DNA of 64,000 nt from Cystobacter fuscus DSM 2262. Lineage in GTDB: Bacteria; Myxococcota; Myxococcia; Myxococcales; Myxococcaceae. The notes under the pieces were generated by a model. That model did not search any database and was not told where the DNA came from. It was given only the letters and a program-made list of their open reading frames with translations. The stretch covers positions 1 to 64,000 of the forward strand of contig NZ_ANAH02000015.1 in NCBI RefSeq assembly GCF_000335475.2, in the 5' to 3' direction. Below are positions 8,133 through 17,427 of the stretch, one piece after another (the first letter of the stretch is position 1; each line of letters starts with the position of its first letter). Both the position numbers and the translations under genes were made by a program.

Positions 8133-8149
8133 TCAATTACAGTCCAGCA
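8133..8149 (+). repeat. 17-bp direct repeat, right copy
   Basis: Identical to 4510-4526 in the same orientation. It lies between the hairpin at 8101-8130 and the start of the small cysteine-rich secreted protein. Removing 4527-8149 would leave ileS and that protein divergent around a single copy, as expected if the locus was inserted here. Confidence 0.75.
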
Positions 8150-8166
8150 GCTCCTATAGTGGCCGG

Positions 8167-8460
8167 ATGACACGCTCCTCGCTCCTGCTGACCCTCGCGC
8201 TCTCCTGTCTCCTGCCCACCGCCGCCCTGGCCAAGGATCCAGCTCCCTCCCGGCGGGACAAGGAGCCCAAGCCAGTCATGAACACCCAACAGGCCCAGGC
8301 GCTCAACAAGTGCATGTCGAAGTGCCAGGACCCCATGAAGTCGTGCATGGACGATTGCAAGGGCAACCAGGACTGCAACATGAACTGTGGCGAGAAGTTC
8401 ACCACCTGCATCACCAAGACGTGCGGAGACCTGCTCCCCGAGGCCAAGCCGCAGGAGTAG
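8167..8460 (+). CDS. Small secreted cysteine-rich protein
   Basis: A 97-residue protein with a clear signal peptide (MTRSSLLLTLALSCLLPTAALA, then KDPAP). The mature part has eight cysteines in a regular CxxxC spacing: NKCMSKCQDPMKSCMDDCKG, then DCNMNCGEKFTTC and TKTCG. Regular CxxxC pairs suggest a disulfide-stabilised helical hairpin in the periplasm or outside the cell. I do not recognise the family. I chose ATG 8167 because it directly precedes the signal peptide. A possible -10 element TATAGT lies close upstream. Confidence 0.7.
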   Translation: MTRSSLLLTLALSCLLPTAALAKDPAPSRRDKEPKPVMNTQQAQALNKCMSKCQDPMKSCMDDCKGNQDCNMNCGEKFTTCITKTCGDLLPEAKPQE

Positions 8461-8497
8461 GCGCGCGGGGTGAAGGCGGCCCGGCGCCCAAGCCCGC

Positions 8498-9256
8498 TCA
8501 AGGGGCCGGAGCCGCCGGGTCCACTCCGCCCACCTGACGTACCAGCCACACCATCAGCCCCTTCTCGTCCGGCCGGACACGCACCCGCAGCCACTCCGTG
8601 GCCCGCCGGTATTCCCCCGGCTGTCCGGTGGCCTTGTAACCCGCCTTCTCCAGCTGCTCGCGATAGAAGGCCTGGACCTTGTCGGGTGTGCTGTCCACGT
8701 CGTAGGCCGCGCTCGACTGTCCCTCCGCCTCCGTGCGCAAGAGGTTGCGCGCGCCCGGCATCAGGGGCGCCCACCCGAGTGACTGGCTCTGCTTCTGTGG
8801 CTTCCAGGCCCCCACGTTCGCCGTGCCCAGGATGACCGAGGTGGTCTTGTCCGGATTGGACTGGAGGATGACCGTATAGGACAGCATCTGCTTGGGATCC
8901 AACGCCGTGAGCTGGGGCTCACGGGTGATGGCGGCCTGTTTCTCGAGCGGAGCGACGTAGAGCCCCGCCTTCTCGAAGAAGCGCACGAAGTGCGCGGCGA
9001 GGTCATCCACGGATCGGGACGAGCGCGCCAGTTGGATGAGGACCGGTATGCCATTGGCCGCGATGGGCCCATCCGTGTCCACCCACGCGAGCAGTCCCGG
9101 GACATCCCAGCGCAGGGGAACCGGCGTGCTGGAAGGCGCGGACGGCAGCCCGTTCGCCGGGGCCCCTGACGGCGCGCTCGGGGCGCCCGCGGTGGCCGGA
9201 GCAGGGGGAGGCGAGGTGGGACTCGCCGCCAACAGCCAGGTCAGGACGAGGAGCAT
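8498..9256 (-). CDS. Secreted protein of unknown function, last gene of the Tad-like operon
   Basis: A 252-residue protein starting MLLVLTWLLAASPTSPPP, a short signal peptide followed by a Pro/Ala/Ser-rich linker and then a mixed alpha/beta region (ARSSRSVDDLAAHFVRFFEK, SYTVILQSN, KVQAFYREQLEKAGYKATG). The segment around FYREQLEKAGY resembles a repeat seen in several exported bacterial proteins, but I cannot name a family. Its ATG overlaps the stop of the upstream TadE/G-like gene as ATGA, the third tight overlap in a row, so it is almost certainly co-translated with the pilin-type genes. Confidence 0.65.
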   Translation of the reverse strand: MLLVLTWLLAASPTSPPPAPATAGAPSAPSGAPANGLPSAPSSTPVPLRWDVPGLLAWVDTDGPIAANGIPVLIQLARSSRSVDDLAAHFVRFFEKAGLYVAPLEKQAAITREPQLTALDPKQMLSYTVILQSNPDKTTSVILGTANVGAWKPQKQSQSLGWAPLMPGARNLLRTEAEGQSSAAYDVDSTPDKVQAFYREQLEKAGYKATGQPGEYRRATEWLRVRVRPDEKGLMVWLVRQVGGVDPAAPAP

Positions 9257-10245
9257 CAGGGGCAATCCTTCCCGAGGAAGCAGCCATCCCGCATGAGGTA
9301 GGCCGCCGAATACGCCAGACCGGGAACACCGATGGGCGCGGCCCCGGGAGTGGTGGGCCAGAGCGGCCAGCCCTCGGCCATGGAGAAGCCCGTGGGCTGG
9401 ACGAAGAGCGGCTCGCCCGCGCTGCTCATCCAGAACATGTTCTCGCCGCCATAGAAGAAGGGCATGGGCATTCTCTTGACGATGCCCATGGCCATCTTGC
9501 TGCCGGCGATGCCCTGGCCCAACCCGTTGAGGGTAAAGACGCTGAGGGCCATCCCATAGAAGGGAAGGTTGGTGGGGCACGGCGCGGGGACGTCGGGGAT
9601 GAACGGGCAGATGCCGGACTCGTTGTCCCCGGACAGGCCCCAGTCATCCAGCGCCATGGTCAACCGCCCCGTGCAGACGCCTCCCCGGGCCCGGCCCATG
9701 CCGCACACGCGGAAGGGATCGGGACGCAGCAGGTGCGGCTGGGAGAAGAAGCCCGTGGGGCCCTCCATGAACTTCCGGGGAAGCGTATAAGCGCCCACCG
9801 GCTCGACGAGTGCCTCGGATTGGCAGCTCAATCCGCCCGCGTCCTCATACGCGACGCTGGTCAACAGGCTCGGACCGAACGAGGGGCCGGCGCCCGTGCG
9901 GCAGGTCACGTTCAGGCCCGAGACGCGGGTGAAGACCTGGGCGAGCCCGTCTCCGTGGGCGGTGGAGGTCCGGCTGTCGAAGTCCCGGTAGCGCTCGGTG
10001 GCCTCCGCGGCGGCGATCTCCGCGGCCCGGTCGGAGGGATTGTTGTTCGACGGCCACGAGTGCAGTTTGTGCCCGGTGGTGTCCAGCAGCGCCGAGTGCG
10101 ACGCCTCCGTCACCTTCACCGACAGGTAGCCGATCTCCGCGAAGTGGATGCCGAACATCAGCACCGTGACGAAGACCAGCAACCCGAGCACCAGCTCCAC
10201 CAGCGACTGGCCGCGCGAGGCGCGACGGCGCGAAAGGTTGCTCAT
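9256..10245 (-). CDS. TadE/TadG-type pseudopilin-like membrane protein
   Basis: 329 residues. The N-terminus is diagnostic of TadE-like minor pilins: RRRASRGQSLVELVLGLLVF, then a hydrophobic helix with a glutamate five residues after the cleavage-type Gly-Gln. The remainder (with GMALSVFTLNGLG and FFYGGENMFWM) is exported and not recognised. The ATG at 10245 overlaps the preceding stop codon, and the next gene overlaps this stop. By family it should sit in the inner membrane and join assembly of a Tad (tight adherence) pilus or related secretion apparatus; the major pilin and the ATPase are not in the window. Confidence 0.75.
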   Translation of the reverse strand: MSNLSRRRASRGQSLVELVLGLLVFVTVLMFGIHFAEIGYLSVKVTEASHSALLDTTGHKLHSWPSNNNPSDRAAEIAAAEATERYRDFDSRTSTAHGDGLAQVFTRVSGLNVTCRTGAGPSFGPSLLTSVAYEDAGGLSCQSEALVEPVGAYTLPRKFMEGPTGFFSQPHLLRPDPFRVCGMGRARGGVCTGRLTMALDDWGLSGDNESGICPFIPDVPAPCPTNLPFYGMALSVFTLNGLGQGIAGSKMAMGIVKRMPMPFFYGGENMFWMSSAGEPLFVQPTGFSMAEGWPLWPTTPGAAPIGVPGLAYSAAYLMRDGCFLGKDCP

Positions 10246-11846
10246 CACGGACCTCCCTCGTAGCCCTGGCCACGCAGGGCCTCGAAAGTCTCCCCCGCCC
10301 ACCCGGTGCCCACGTTGCCCAACGTATCGGGGACATCGCCCTCGCCATCCTCATCGACCGTGAGGGGGACCAGGGTGGCGCGCCAGTAGGGGTTGAGCAG
10401 GTTGGGCGGCTCCTTCCAGTGCCCCTTGCGGTGGTAGTAGGCGATGCCCGCCGACAGCGCCGTCTGCTTGCTGATGTCGGTTCCGTCCGCGAGCACCAGT
10501 GCCCGGTTGTCGAAGCCAGACTCCCGGGAGGGGCTGAAGCGGAAGCGGAAGCCGAGGTTCCACGGGTCCACGGACTGACCGCTGGCCGCGCGCACGCCGT
10601 AGTCGCGCTGGATGACGGCGAAGTTCTTCGGCTGCCCGAAGTTGTCATCCTCCTGCACCAGGGGCAGGGGATTGTAGTCGATGAAGGTGGGCCACATGCT
10701 CGGACAGCGCACGCACCGGCCCAGGGTGTGACGCGCGGGCGCGGGGACCGTGTCCACGAAGAAGAAGGGGCTCCAGACGTGCAGGTCGGTGGGATCCGTC
10801 GAGTCCGTGGAGTTCAACAAGACCATCGTGGGGAACGCGGACTGGTAGCGGCGACACGGCATGAAGGTGTGGTTGTAGCGCAGCGTGTTCATGCCGTGGT
10901 CATCCGTCCAGGAGTACTTGCCGTTGACCAGGGGCCACAACGCGCCGTGGTTGGGCAGCGTGGAGAAGTAGGAGCTGCCCTGGTTGACGACCGTCGCCCT
11001 GTCCGGGGGCACCACGTAGCCCAGGGCCTGCAATTGCTGCTGGATCACCATCGCGGGAATGCCGGAGCGGCCGGTGATGAAGGAGAAGCCCCGGCTGCCC
11101 ATGGCCGCGAAGACATGGTGGGAGTTGAGGATGTCGATGGGCGTGGTCGCGCCCGTGAAGAAACCAATCTCCCGGTTGGAGACCGAGTCACCTCCACCCG
11201 GCGCGCTCCACTCTCCCGCCACCCGGCTGCCCGCCTTCGCGGCATCCACGATCTCATCGGCCAGGCTCTGGTTGTTGATCTCTCCCATCAGCCGCGTGTA
11301 CTCGAGCAGTTGCACCGCATGCAGGCGCATGGCCGCGTTCTGCAGGCGCAGCGACTGGGCGGCCGCTTCCGTGTCCAGCGCCTCGAACTGCATGGACTCC
11401 GCGACGTCCCGGGTCCAGACCTGGAAGGCCTTCAAGCCCGACACGGCGGAAGCGGCGATGGAGCAGCCACACAGGTGGGGACAGGGCGAGTACTTCTTGC
11501 AGCACCTGGCGGCGTCCTTGGCGTGCTGCGCCGAGATGATGGAGTAGTTGAGCGACGTGGCGGCGACGTTGGCCCGGAAGAGCGTGGACCAGCTGATGAG
11601 GCTCTGCACCGCCGCCATGGACACCATGTGGGCGATCTGCGCGCGGCTCAACAGGGCGATCTCGTTGTACACGCGCGCGGTGACGGCCGCGTTGCTGTAG
11701 GCGGCGGCATCCGCCACGGCCTGCACCTCCATCTTCTCGCGCACCTTGGAGCCGATGGACAGGGTGAGCGTCACCATCAGCGTGAGCAGGAAGAGGGAGA
11801 TGACCATGAGGACCATGGTCTGGCCCCGACGAGGGTAGGGTTTCAC
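10245..11846 (-). CDS. TadG-like membrane-anchored protein
   Basis: 533 residues read from GTG 11846, which overlaps the upstream stop codon. The N-terminus RRGQTMVLMVISLFLLTLMV and LSIGSKVREKMEVQAVADA is typical of TadG, where the helix is followed by a conserved region with Ala-Asp-Ala-Ala. A cysteine-rich patch follows (RCCKKYSPCPHLCGC). The large C-terminal part is presumably periplasmic and has no recognised domain. It is the second of four genes in a tightly overlapping operon. Confidence 0.75.
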   Translation of the reverse strand: MKPYPRRGQTMVLMVISLFLLTLMVTLTLSIGSKVREKMEVQAVADAAAYSNAAVTARVYNEIALLSRAQIAHMVSMAAVQSLISWSTLFRANVAATSLNYSIISAQHAKDAARCCKKYSPCPHLCGCSIAASAVSGLKAFQVWTRDVAESMQFEALDTEAAAQSLRLQNAAMRLHAVQLLEYTRLMGEINNQSLADEIVDAAKAGSRVAGEWSAPGGGDSVSNREIGFFTGATTPIDILNSHHVFAAMGSRGFSFITGRSGIPAMVIQQQLQALGYVVPPDRATVVNQGSSYFSTLPNHGALWPLVNGKYSWTDDHGMNTLRYNHTFMPCRRYQSAFPTMVLLNSTDSTDPTDLHVWSPFFFVDTVPAPARHTLGRCVRCPSMWPTFIDYNPLPLVQEDDNFGQPKNFAVIQRDYGVRAASGQSVDPWNLGFRFRFSPSRESGFDNRALVLADGTDISKQTALSAGIAYYHRKGHWKEPPNLLNPYWRATLVPLTVDEDGEGDVPDTLGNVGTGWAGETFEALRGQGYEGGP

Positions 11847-12601
11847 AGGACCTCCGGCGCCGGAGCGCAGTTCTGGGTCAGGAAGTGCCGTTGGCGCACG
11901 GGCGTCATCATCCGCAGGCTCGCCGAGGCGTGAATGGGCATGGAGTAGAAGCCAATCGAGACGCGACGCAGGAGTTCGGCGCGGATGGCCCCCTCGAGCG
12001 AGGTGGGGTTCTCCGCGGTCCAGTTCGCCCGCCGCACGGGGGTGAGCGGATCCTGCGCCGTGTAGTCCTGCAGGCCCCAGCGCGCCAGCGTCATGCGGCT
12101 GATGACCCAGTCGGCGAAGGGAATCTTGAGCGGGTACCAGTAGACGAGCCGGATCTCCATGCGCCGGTTGGCGCTGTCCGCCTGATCGAAGTTCTGGTCC
12201 TCGGTGGGAACCGTGGCGGCCACGGGGCTGTCGCGGAGGATCCACACCAGGGCGCCCTCGACGGGATTGCCCCGCGCCGAGCTCCGGTAGACGTTGTCCT
12301 TGTACCTGCCGAACGCCTGGCCGAGCTTCTGGGCGGGCGAGCCACCGCCCGCCATGAAGGAGTGGTAGCTGGGCATCAGGGCGAGCACCGCCGCGTGCGT
12401 CATCGCCGTGCAGTCCCCATGCTTCACGCTCCCCGAGCGCACGGCCCGGAAGGCGGCGTACTCCGCCATGATGCGGCCCTGGAGCATCAGGAACAGCTGC
12501 AAGGTCCCCAGCATCAAGAAGACGACGAGTGGCAGGGACAAGGCCGCCTCGACGGACGCCTGGCCGGACTGTCCCTGCTTGAAGCGCGCACGCGGAGTCA
12601 T
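11843..12601 (-). CDS. TadE-like pseudopilin, first gene of the operon
   Basis: 252 residues beginning MTPRARFKQGQSGQASVEAA, then LSLPLVVFLMLGTLQLFLML. This is the TadE-like pattern: Gly-Gln-Ala-Ser-Val-Glu at the prepilin-type processing site, then a hydrophobic helix. The rest (RRMEIRLVYWYPLKIPFAD) is unrecognised. It starts a four-gene unit with short overlaps. Upstream on the minus strand is TTATAAG, a possible -10 element, next to the small palindrome GACAGCAACTGTC. Confidence 0.78.
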   Translation of the reverse strand: MTPRARFKQGQSGQASVEAALSLPLVVFLMLGTLQLFLMLQGRIMAEYAAFRAVRSGSVKHGDCTAMTHAAVLALMPSYHSFMAGGGSPAQKLGQAFGRYKDNVYRSSARGNPVEGALVWILRDSPVAATVPTEDQNFDQADSANRRMEIRLVYWYPLKIPFADWVISRMTLARWGLQDYTAQDPLTPVRRANWTAENPTSLEGAIRAELLRRVSIGFYSMPIHASASLRMMTPVRQRHFLTQNCAPAPEVL

Positions 12602-12766
12602 GGGACTCTCGTTTTCTTATAACCGACAGTTGCTGTCCAATCGGTCAAGTGGACGCCTGCCCCCTTTGGGCGGCTGCTCGCCCTCAACGCCAGCGGGGGC
12701 CGAGCTTGTCCCGGCCGAGAGATTTTCGGGCCGTCCGCCCCGCGCCCGCCCGCCGGGCCACCGGGC

Positions 12767-14212
<1,446 letters not shown>

Positions 14213-14280
14213 TCTCACGTCATCATAGCAAACACCACCGGCGCGGCCCGCCCACGTCCGTGGTAGGGTCCCGCGCCCCC

Positions 14281-15312
14281 ATGCCCGCCAAGAAGGTCTC
14301 GTCCAAGAAGGCGTCCGTCCAGGCGCGCGCCAAGGCGCCCCCGCGCACCGTGGAGCCCCGGCCCTCCTCCGGCGCGGCGTCCCCCCCCCGCCTGCCCCGG
14401 TCGAAGCGGACCGTGGTCATCCTCTCGCGCAAGCGCTCGCTCTACTCCACCCGTCGGCTCGTGGAGGCCATCCGGCGGCGCGGGCATCGGCCCCTGGTGC
14501 TCGACACGCTGCGCTGCACCATGGTGCTCGCCCCCAGCCAGCCGCGGATGCTCTACCGGGGGGTGGACATCAAGGGCGTGGACGTGGTGATTCCGCGCAT
14601 TGGTGCCTCCATCACCGGCTATGGCCTGGCCGTGGTGGCGCACTTCGAGATGATGGGGGTGCCGGTGCTCAACAGCGCCCTGGCCATCTCCCAGAGCCGC
14701 GACAAGCTCCGGGCGCTCCAGTTGCTGTGCCGCGCGGGCCTGGACGCGCCGCGCACGGTGATGGCGCACGACCGCAGCAACATGCGCAAGCTGGTGGAGG
14801 AGGTGGGAGGGCTGCCCGTCATCATCAAGCTGTTGCGCGGCACGCAGGGCGTGGGGGTGATGATCGCCCACACGCTGCAGGAGGTGCAGACCATCGGCAA
14901 CACCTTCTGGGACCTGGGGCAGGAGGTGGTGCTCCAGGAGTTCGTCGCGGAGAGCAAGGGCCGGGACGTGCGCGCCCTGGTGGTGGGCAACCAGGTGGTG
15001 GGCGCCATGCGCAGGCGGGCCAAGCAGGGCGAGTTCCGCTCCAACATCCACCGGGGCGGCGAGGGCAGCCCGGTGGAGCTGTCCGCCACCTATGTCGAGG
15101 TGGCGGTGCGGGCCGCGCGCCTGCTCGGGCTGGAGATCGCGGGGGTGGACATGCTGGAGGGCCACAAGGGGCCACGGCTCATGGAGCTCAACTCCAGTCC
15201 GGGCTTCGAGGGCCTGGAGCGGGCGACGGGGCAGGACATCGCCGGGGAGATGATCGACCACGCGCTCGCCCTGGTCGAGGCGCGCGCGGTCGCCACCCGT
15301 CCGACGTTGTAG
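14281..15312 (+). CDS. RimK-family ATP-grasp ligase
   Basis: 343 residues. After a Lys/Ala/Pro-rich N-terminal extension of about 45 residues the protein closely matches RimK: VILSRKRSLYSTRRL, PRIGASITGYG, ARDKLR-like SRDKLRALQLLCRAG, GTQGVGVM, ALVVGNQVVGAMRRRAK, EFRSNIHRGG and LMELNSSPGFEGLE. RimK enzymes add glutamate to protein C-termini (ribosomal protein S6 in E. coli); the substrate here is unknown. The basic extension is absent from E. coli RimK and could direct binding to RNA or ribosomes (inference). I start at ATG 14281; an in-frame GTG lies 21 bases upstream. Confidence 0.9.
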   Translation: MPAKKVSSKKASVQARAKAPPRTVEPRPSSGAASPPRLPRSKRTVVILSRKRSLYSTRRLVEAIRRRGHRPLVLDTLRCTMVLAPSQPRMLYRGVDIKGVDVVIPRIGASITGYGLAVVAHFEMMGVPVLNSALAISQSRDKLRALQLLCRAGLDAPRTVMAHDRSNMRKLVEEVGGLPVIIKLLRGTQGVGVMIAHTLQEVQTIGNTFWDLGQEVVLQEFVAESKGRDVRALVVGNQVVGAMRRRAKQGEFRSNIHRGGEGSPVELSATYVEVAVRAARLLGLEIAGVDMLEGHKGPRLMELNSSPGFEGLERATGQDIAGEMIDHALALVEARAVATRPTL

Positions 15313-15464
15313 GAAAGGGCGAGGAGGAAGGTCGGCAAGGACTTCCAGAGCAGGCGGGCGGACGAGCCCCATGCCTGGCCCTCCTGGGAATGACCTTGGC
15401 GGCGGTGGGTTGCGGGGGGAGTGACAACGAGCGCGGGGCCTTCGTAATCTGTGCGCGCCCGCAC

Positions 15465-16136
15465 ATGAAGCCCTCCTCCAAACCACTGCAGATCACCATC
15501 TACCAGGATGTGTTGTGTGCCTGGTGCTATCTGGCCGACCTGCGGCTGGAGACCCTCAAGCATGAGTTCGGAGATATCGTCCGCTGGCGCGTGCGCCCCT
15601 ATCCCCTGCGCGTCCACGACAAGCGGCCCACGGAGAAGGAACTGCGGGGACTGACGCAGGAAATCAGTCTGGCGCAGAAGGAGCCGGAGCCCACGGCGCG
15701 GCTGTTGTCGACGGAGCTGTGGCGGGGAGGAGATCCGCCGCGCTCGAGCATCCCGGCGCTCGCGGCGCTGGAGGCGGCGCACCTGCAGGGCCCCGCGGCG
15801 CGCGCGCACCTCGCGCGCTCCATGCAGAAGACGGCGCTGGAGCAGGGCGTCAACGTGACGCGCACGGATGTCATCTTCGAGCTGGCCAGCCGCGTGGGCC
15901 TGGACATGAGCCCCTTCTCGGTGGCGTACCACTCGGCCGACACGCGCAAGCTCATCCTCGACGAGCACCAGCTCGCCACGAGCCGGGGCGTGCGCGGGGT
16001 GCCCACGCTCGTCATCGCCGGCAGGTGGATGGTGTGCGGCCTGCGCGAGGTGAGCGAGTACCGCGAGTACATCCTCGGCTGTCTGAGCAAGCTGTACACG
16101 CCCCGCGCCGGCTCGTCCGAGCGCGTGGTCCATTGA
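15465..16136 (+). CDS. DsbA-family (FrnE-like) oxidoreductase
   Basis: 223 residues. A thioredoxin-fold protein with the redox motif CAWC (in YQDVLCAWCYLADLRL) near the N-terminus, an inserted helical domain, and the cis-Pro loop RGVRGVPTLVIAG with GRWMVCG. This is the FrnE/2-hydroxychromene isomerase-like branch of the DsbA family. No signal peptide follows ATG 15465, so it is probably cytoplasmic. The frame is open upstream and contains a lipoprotein-like stretch (MTLAAVGCGGSDNERG) from ATG 15389, which would make it an exported lipoprotein; I prefer the shorter start but the choice matters. Confidence 0.85.
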   Translation: MKPSSKPLQITIYQDVLCAWCYLADLRLETLKHEFGDIVRWRVRPYPLRVHDKRPTEKELRGLTQEISLAQKEPEPTARLLSTELWRGGDPPRSSIPALAALEAAHLQGPAARAHLARSMQKTALEQGVNVTRTDVIFELASRVGLDMSPFSVAYHSADTRKLILDEHQLATSRGVRGVPTLVIAGRWMVCGLREVSEYREYILGCLSKLYTPRAGSSERVVH

Positions 16137-16227
16137 GGGTTGAATTTTCATCTCTCCGGGCCGTCCAGTCGTTTCGTCGTGCAGCACTGCGCGGGTAGGC
16201 CCACCGCCCCGGGCCCGGAGAACCTCA

Positions 16228-17262
16228 ATGCGTCGCCTCCTCTTCCTCAGCGTGTCGGCCGCCCTGGTCATGGGCTCCGGCTGTGTCGCCCATTACCATC
16301 GGCCCGCGACCTATCGCGTGTACGAGTACCGTTACGCGGGGGCCCACCCGGACGTGTACGGAGGCTGGTGCACCGAGGACTACGACCACGTCCACGAGTA
16401 CGCGCCCTCGGACGTCAACGCCTACACCTACTCGAATCAGGTGTACGTCTACCGGGGCCCGCGCCAGGTCTGGTACTTCGACTACCACCCGGGTCCGAAC
16501 GGGGACGCCTGCTACCTGCACGGCCGGCACCACCACGACTACTTCCCGCGCACCTACTCGGGCAGCACGTACAACTGGGACCGGGGCCGCTCGGTGTACG
16601 TCTACAACAACTACCGCCCATCCCCGCCGCGCCACCACTCCTCCGGGGGATGGGACAGGGACAGGGACAACGGCCACGACGCCTCGCCCGCGCGCCCGCC
16701 CCGGGGTGGGGGCTACTACCCGGCTCCGTCTCCCTCCTCGCCGCGTCCGCGTGACGATGACTGGGGCTCGTCGGGCAACCGGCCGCCTCCGGGCAGCGGT
16801 CACGGCTCGCGGCCTCCCCGGGGAGACTCGGGTGGAGGCCAGGACCGGCCGCCTCCGGGAACGAGCACCGGCTCCCAGCCTCCGGGTGGTGGCTGGGGTC
16901 AGCCCAATCCTCCTCCGAGCAATCCGGGCAATCCGAACACGGATCCACCCGCGCCCCGCGACAACGCCGGCCCGGGCCGCCCCTCGAGGGATCGGGATGA
17001 TTCGCCTTCCCGCGGCGGTGGTTGGGGCCGGGGCGGTAACAGTGACAACTCTCCGCCGCCCTCGCGTGGCGGGGACACTGGTGGCGGCAACGGTGGCGGC
17101 TGGGGCCGAGGCGGCAACAGCGACAACGGCGGTGGCCGGGGCAACAGCGGCGGCAACGGTGGCGGCTGGGGCCGGGGCGGCAACAGCGACAGCGGCGGAG
17201 GCCGGGGCAACAGCGGCGACAACGGCGGTGGCCGGGGCAACGGTGGCTGGGGCCGCCGCTAG
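16228..17262 (+). CDS. Gly-rich repeat lipoprotein
   Basis: 344 residues. The signal peptide ends in a lipobox (MRRLLFLSVSAALVMGSGC). Residues 20-130 are rich in Tyr and His (YRVYEYRYAG, HRRHHHDYFPR-like patches), and the rest is low-complexity Pro/Gly/Ser/Arg ending in three near-repeats of GGGWGRGGNSDN. Probably a surface lipoprotein with a disordered tail. I know no named family. The repeats are encoded by recent-looking DNA duplications (see the repeat entry). Confidence 0.75.
   Translation: MRRLLFLSVSAALVMGSGCVAHYHRPATYRVYEYRYAGAHPDVYGGWCTEDYDHVHEYAPSDVNAYTYSNQVYVYRGPRQVWYFDYHPGPNGDACYLHGRHHHDYFPRTYSGSTYNWDRGRSVYVYNNYRPSPPRHHSSGGWDRDRDNGHDASPARPPRGGGYYPAPSPSSPRPRDDDWGSSGNRPPPGSGHGSRPPRGDSGGGQDRPPPGTSTGSQPPGGGWGQPNPPPSNPGNPNTDPPAPRDNAGPGRPSRDRDDSPSRGGGWGRGGNSDNSPPPSRGGDTGGGNGGGWGRGGNSDNGGGRGNSGGNGGGWGRGGNSDSGGGRGNSGDNGGGRGNGGWGRR
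17014..17247 (+). repeat. In-frame repeats encoding GGGWGRGGNSDN units
   Basis: Unit starts lie at 17014, 17092 and 17158. The last two are 66 bases apart and nearly identical; the first differs by an insertion. All keep the reading frame of the lipoprotein, so the array can change length without breaking the gene. Confidence 0.7.
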
Positions 17263-17291
17263 GCGGGGGTAACGACCCTCGCCGGGATTCC

Positions 17292-17334
17292 AAGGGCCGC
17301 TCCCTTCCTCTCTGGAGGACGGGGGGCGGCCCTT
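17292..17334 (+). terminator. Terminator-like hairpin after the Gly-rich lipoprotein gene
   Basis: AAGGGCCGC (17292-17300) pairs with GCGGCCCTT (17326-17334); the stem can extend by CCC/GGG. Only TTCTT follows, so the tail is weak, but the placement 30 bases after the stop codon fits a terminator. Confidence 0.55.
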
Positions 17335-17427
17335 CTTCGTGTCCCCATGTCCGTTCTCCGCCCAACGCCCAGCACCCGGGGGGTGGATTGCCAACAGGCC
17401 AGAGCGTGGAGACCTTGGCTTCCAGTC

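Noticed and set aside
12602-12766. Sigma54 promoter for the Tad-like operon
   Set aside because: No GG...GC pair at the required spacing was found on the minus strand; only a possible -10 TTATAA.
15389-15464. Lipoprotein-like N-terminal extension of the DsbA-family gene (MTLAAVGCGGSDN)
   Set aside because: The peptide is short, lacks a positively charged start and reads into a sequence that FrnE-type proteins lack. Kept only as an alternative start.
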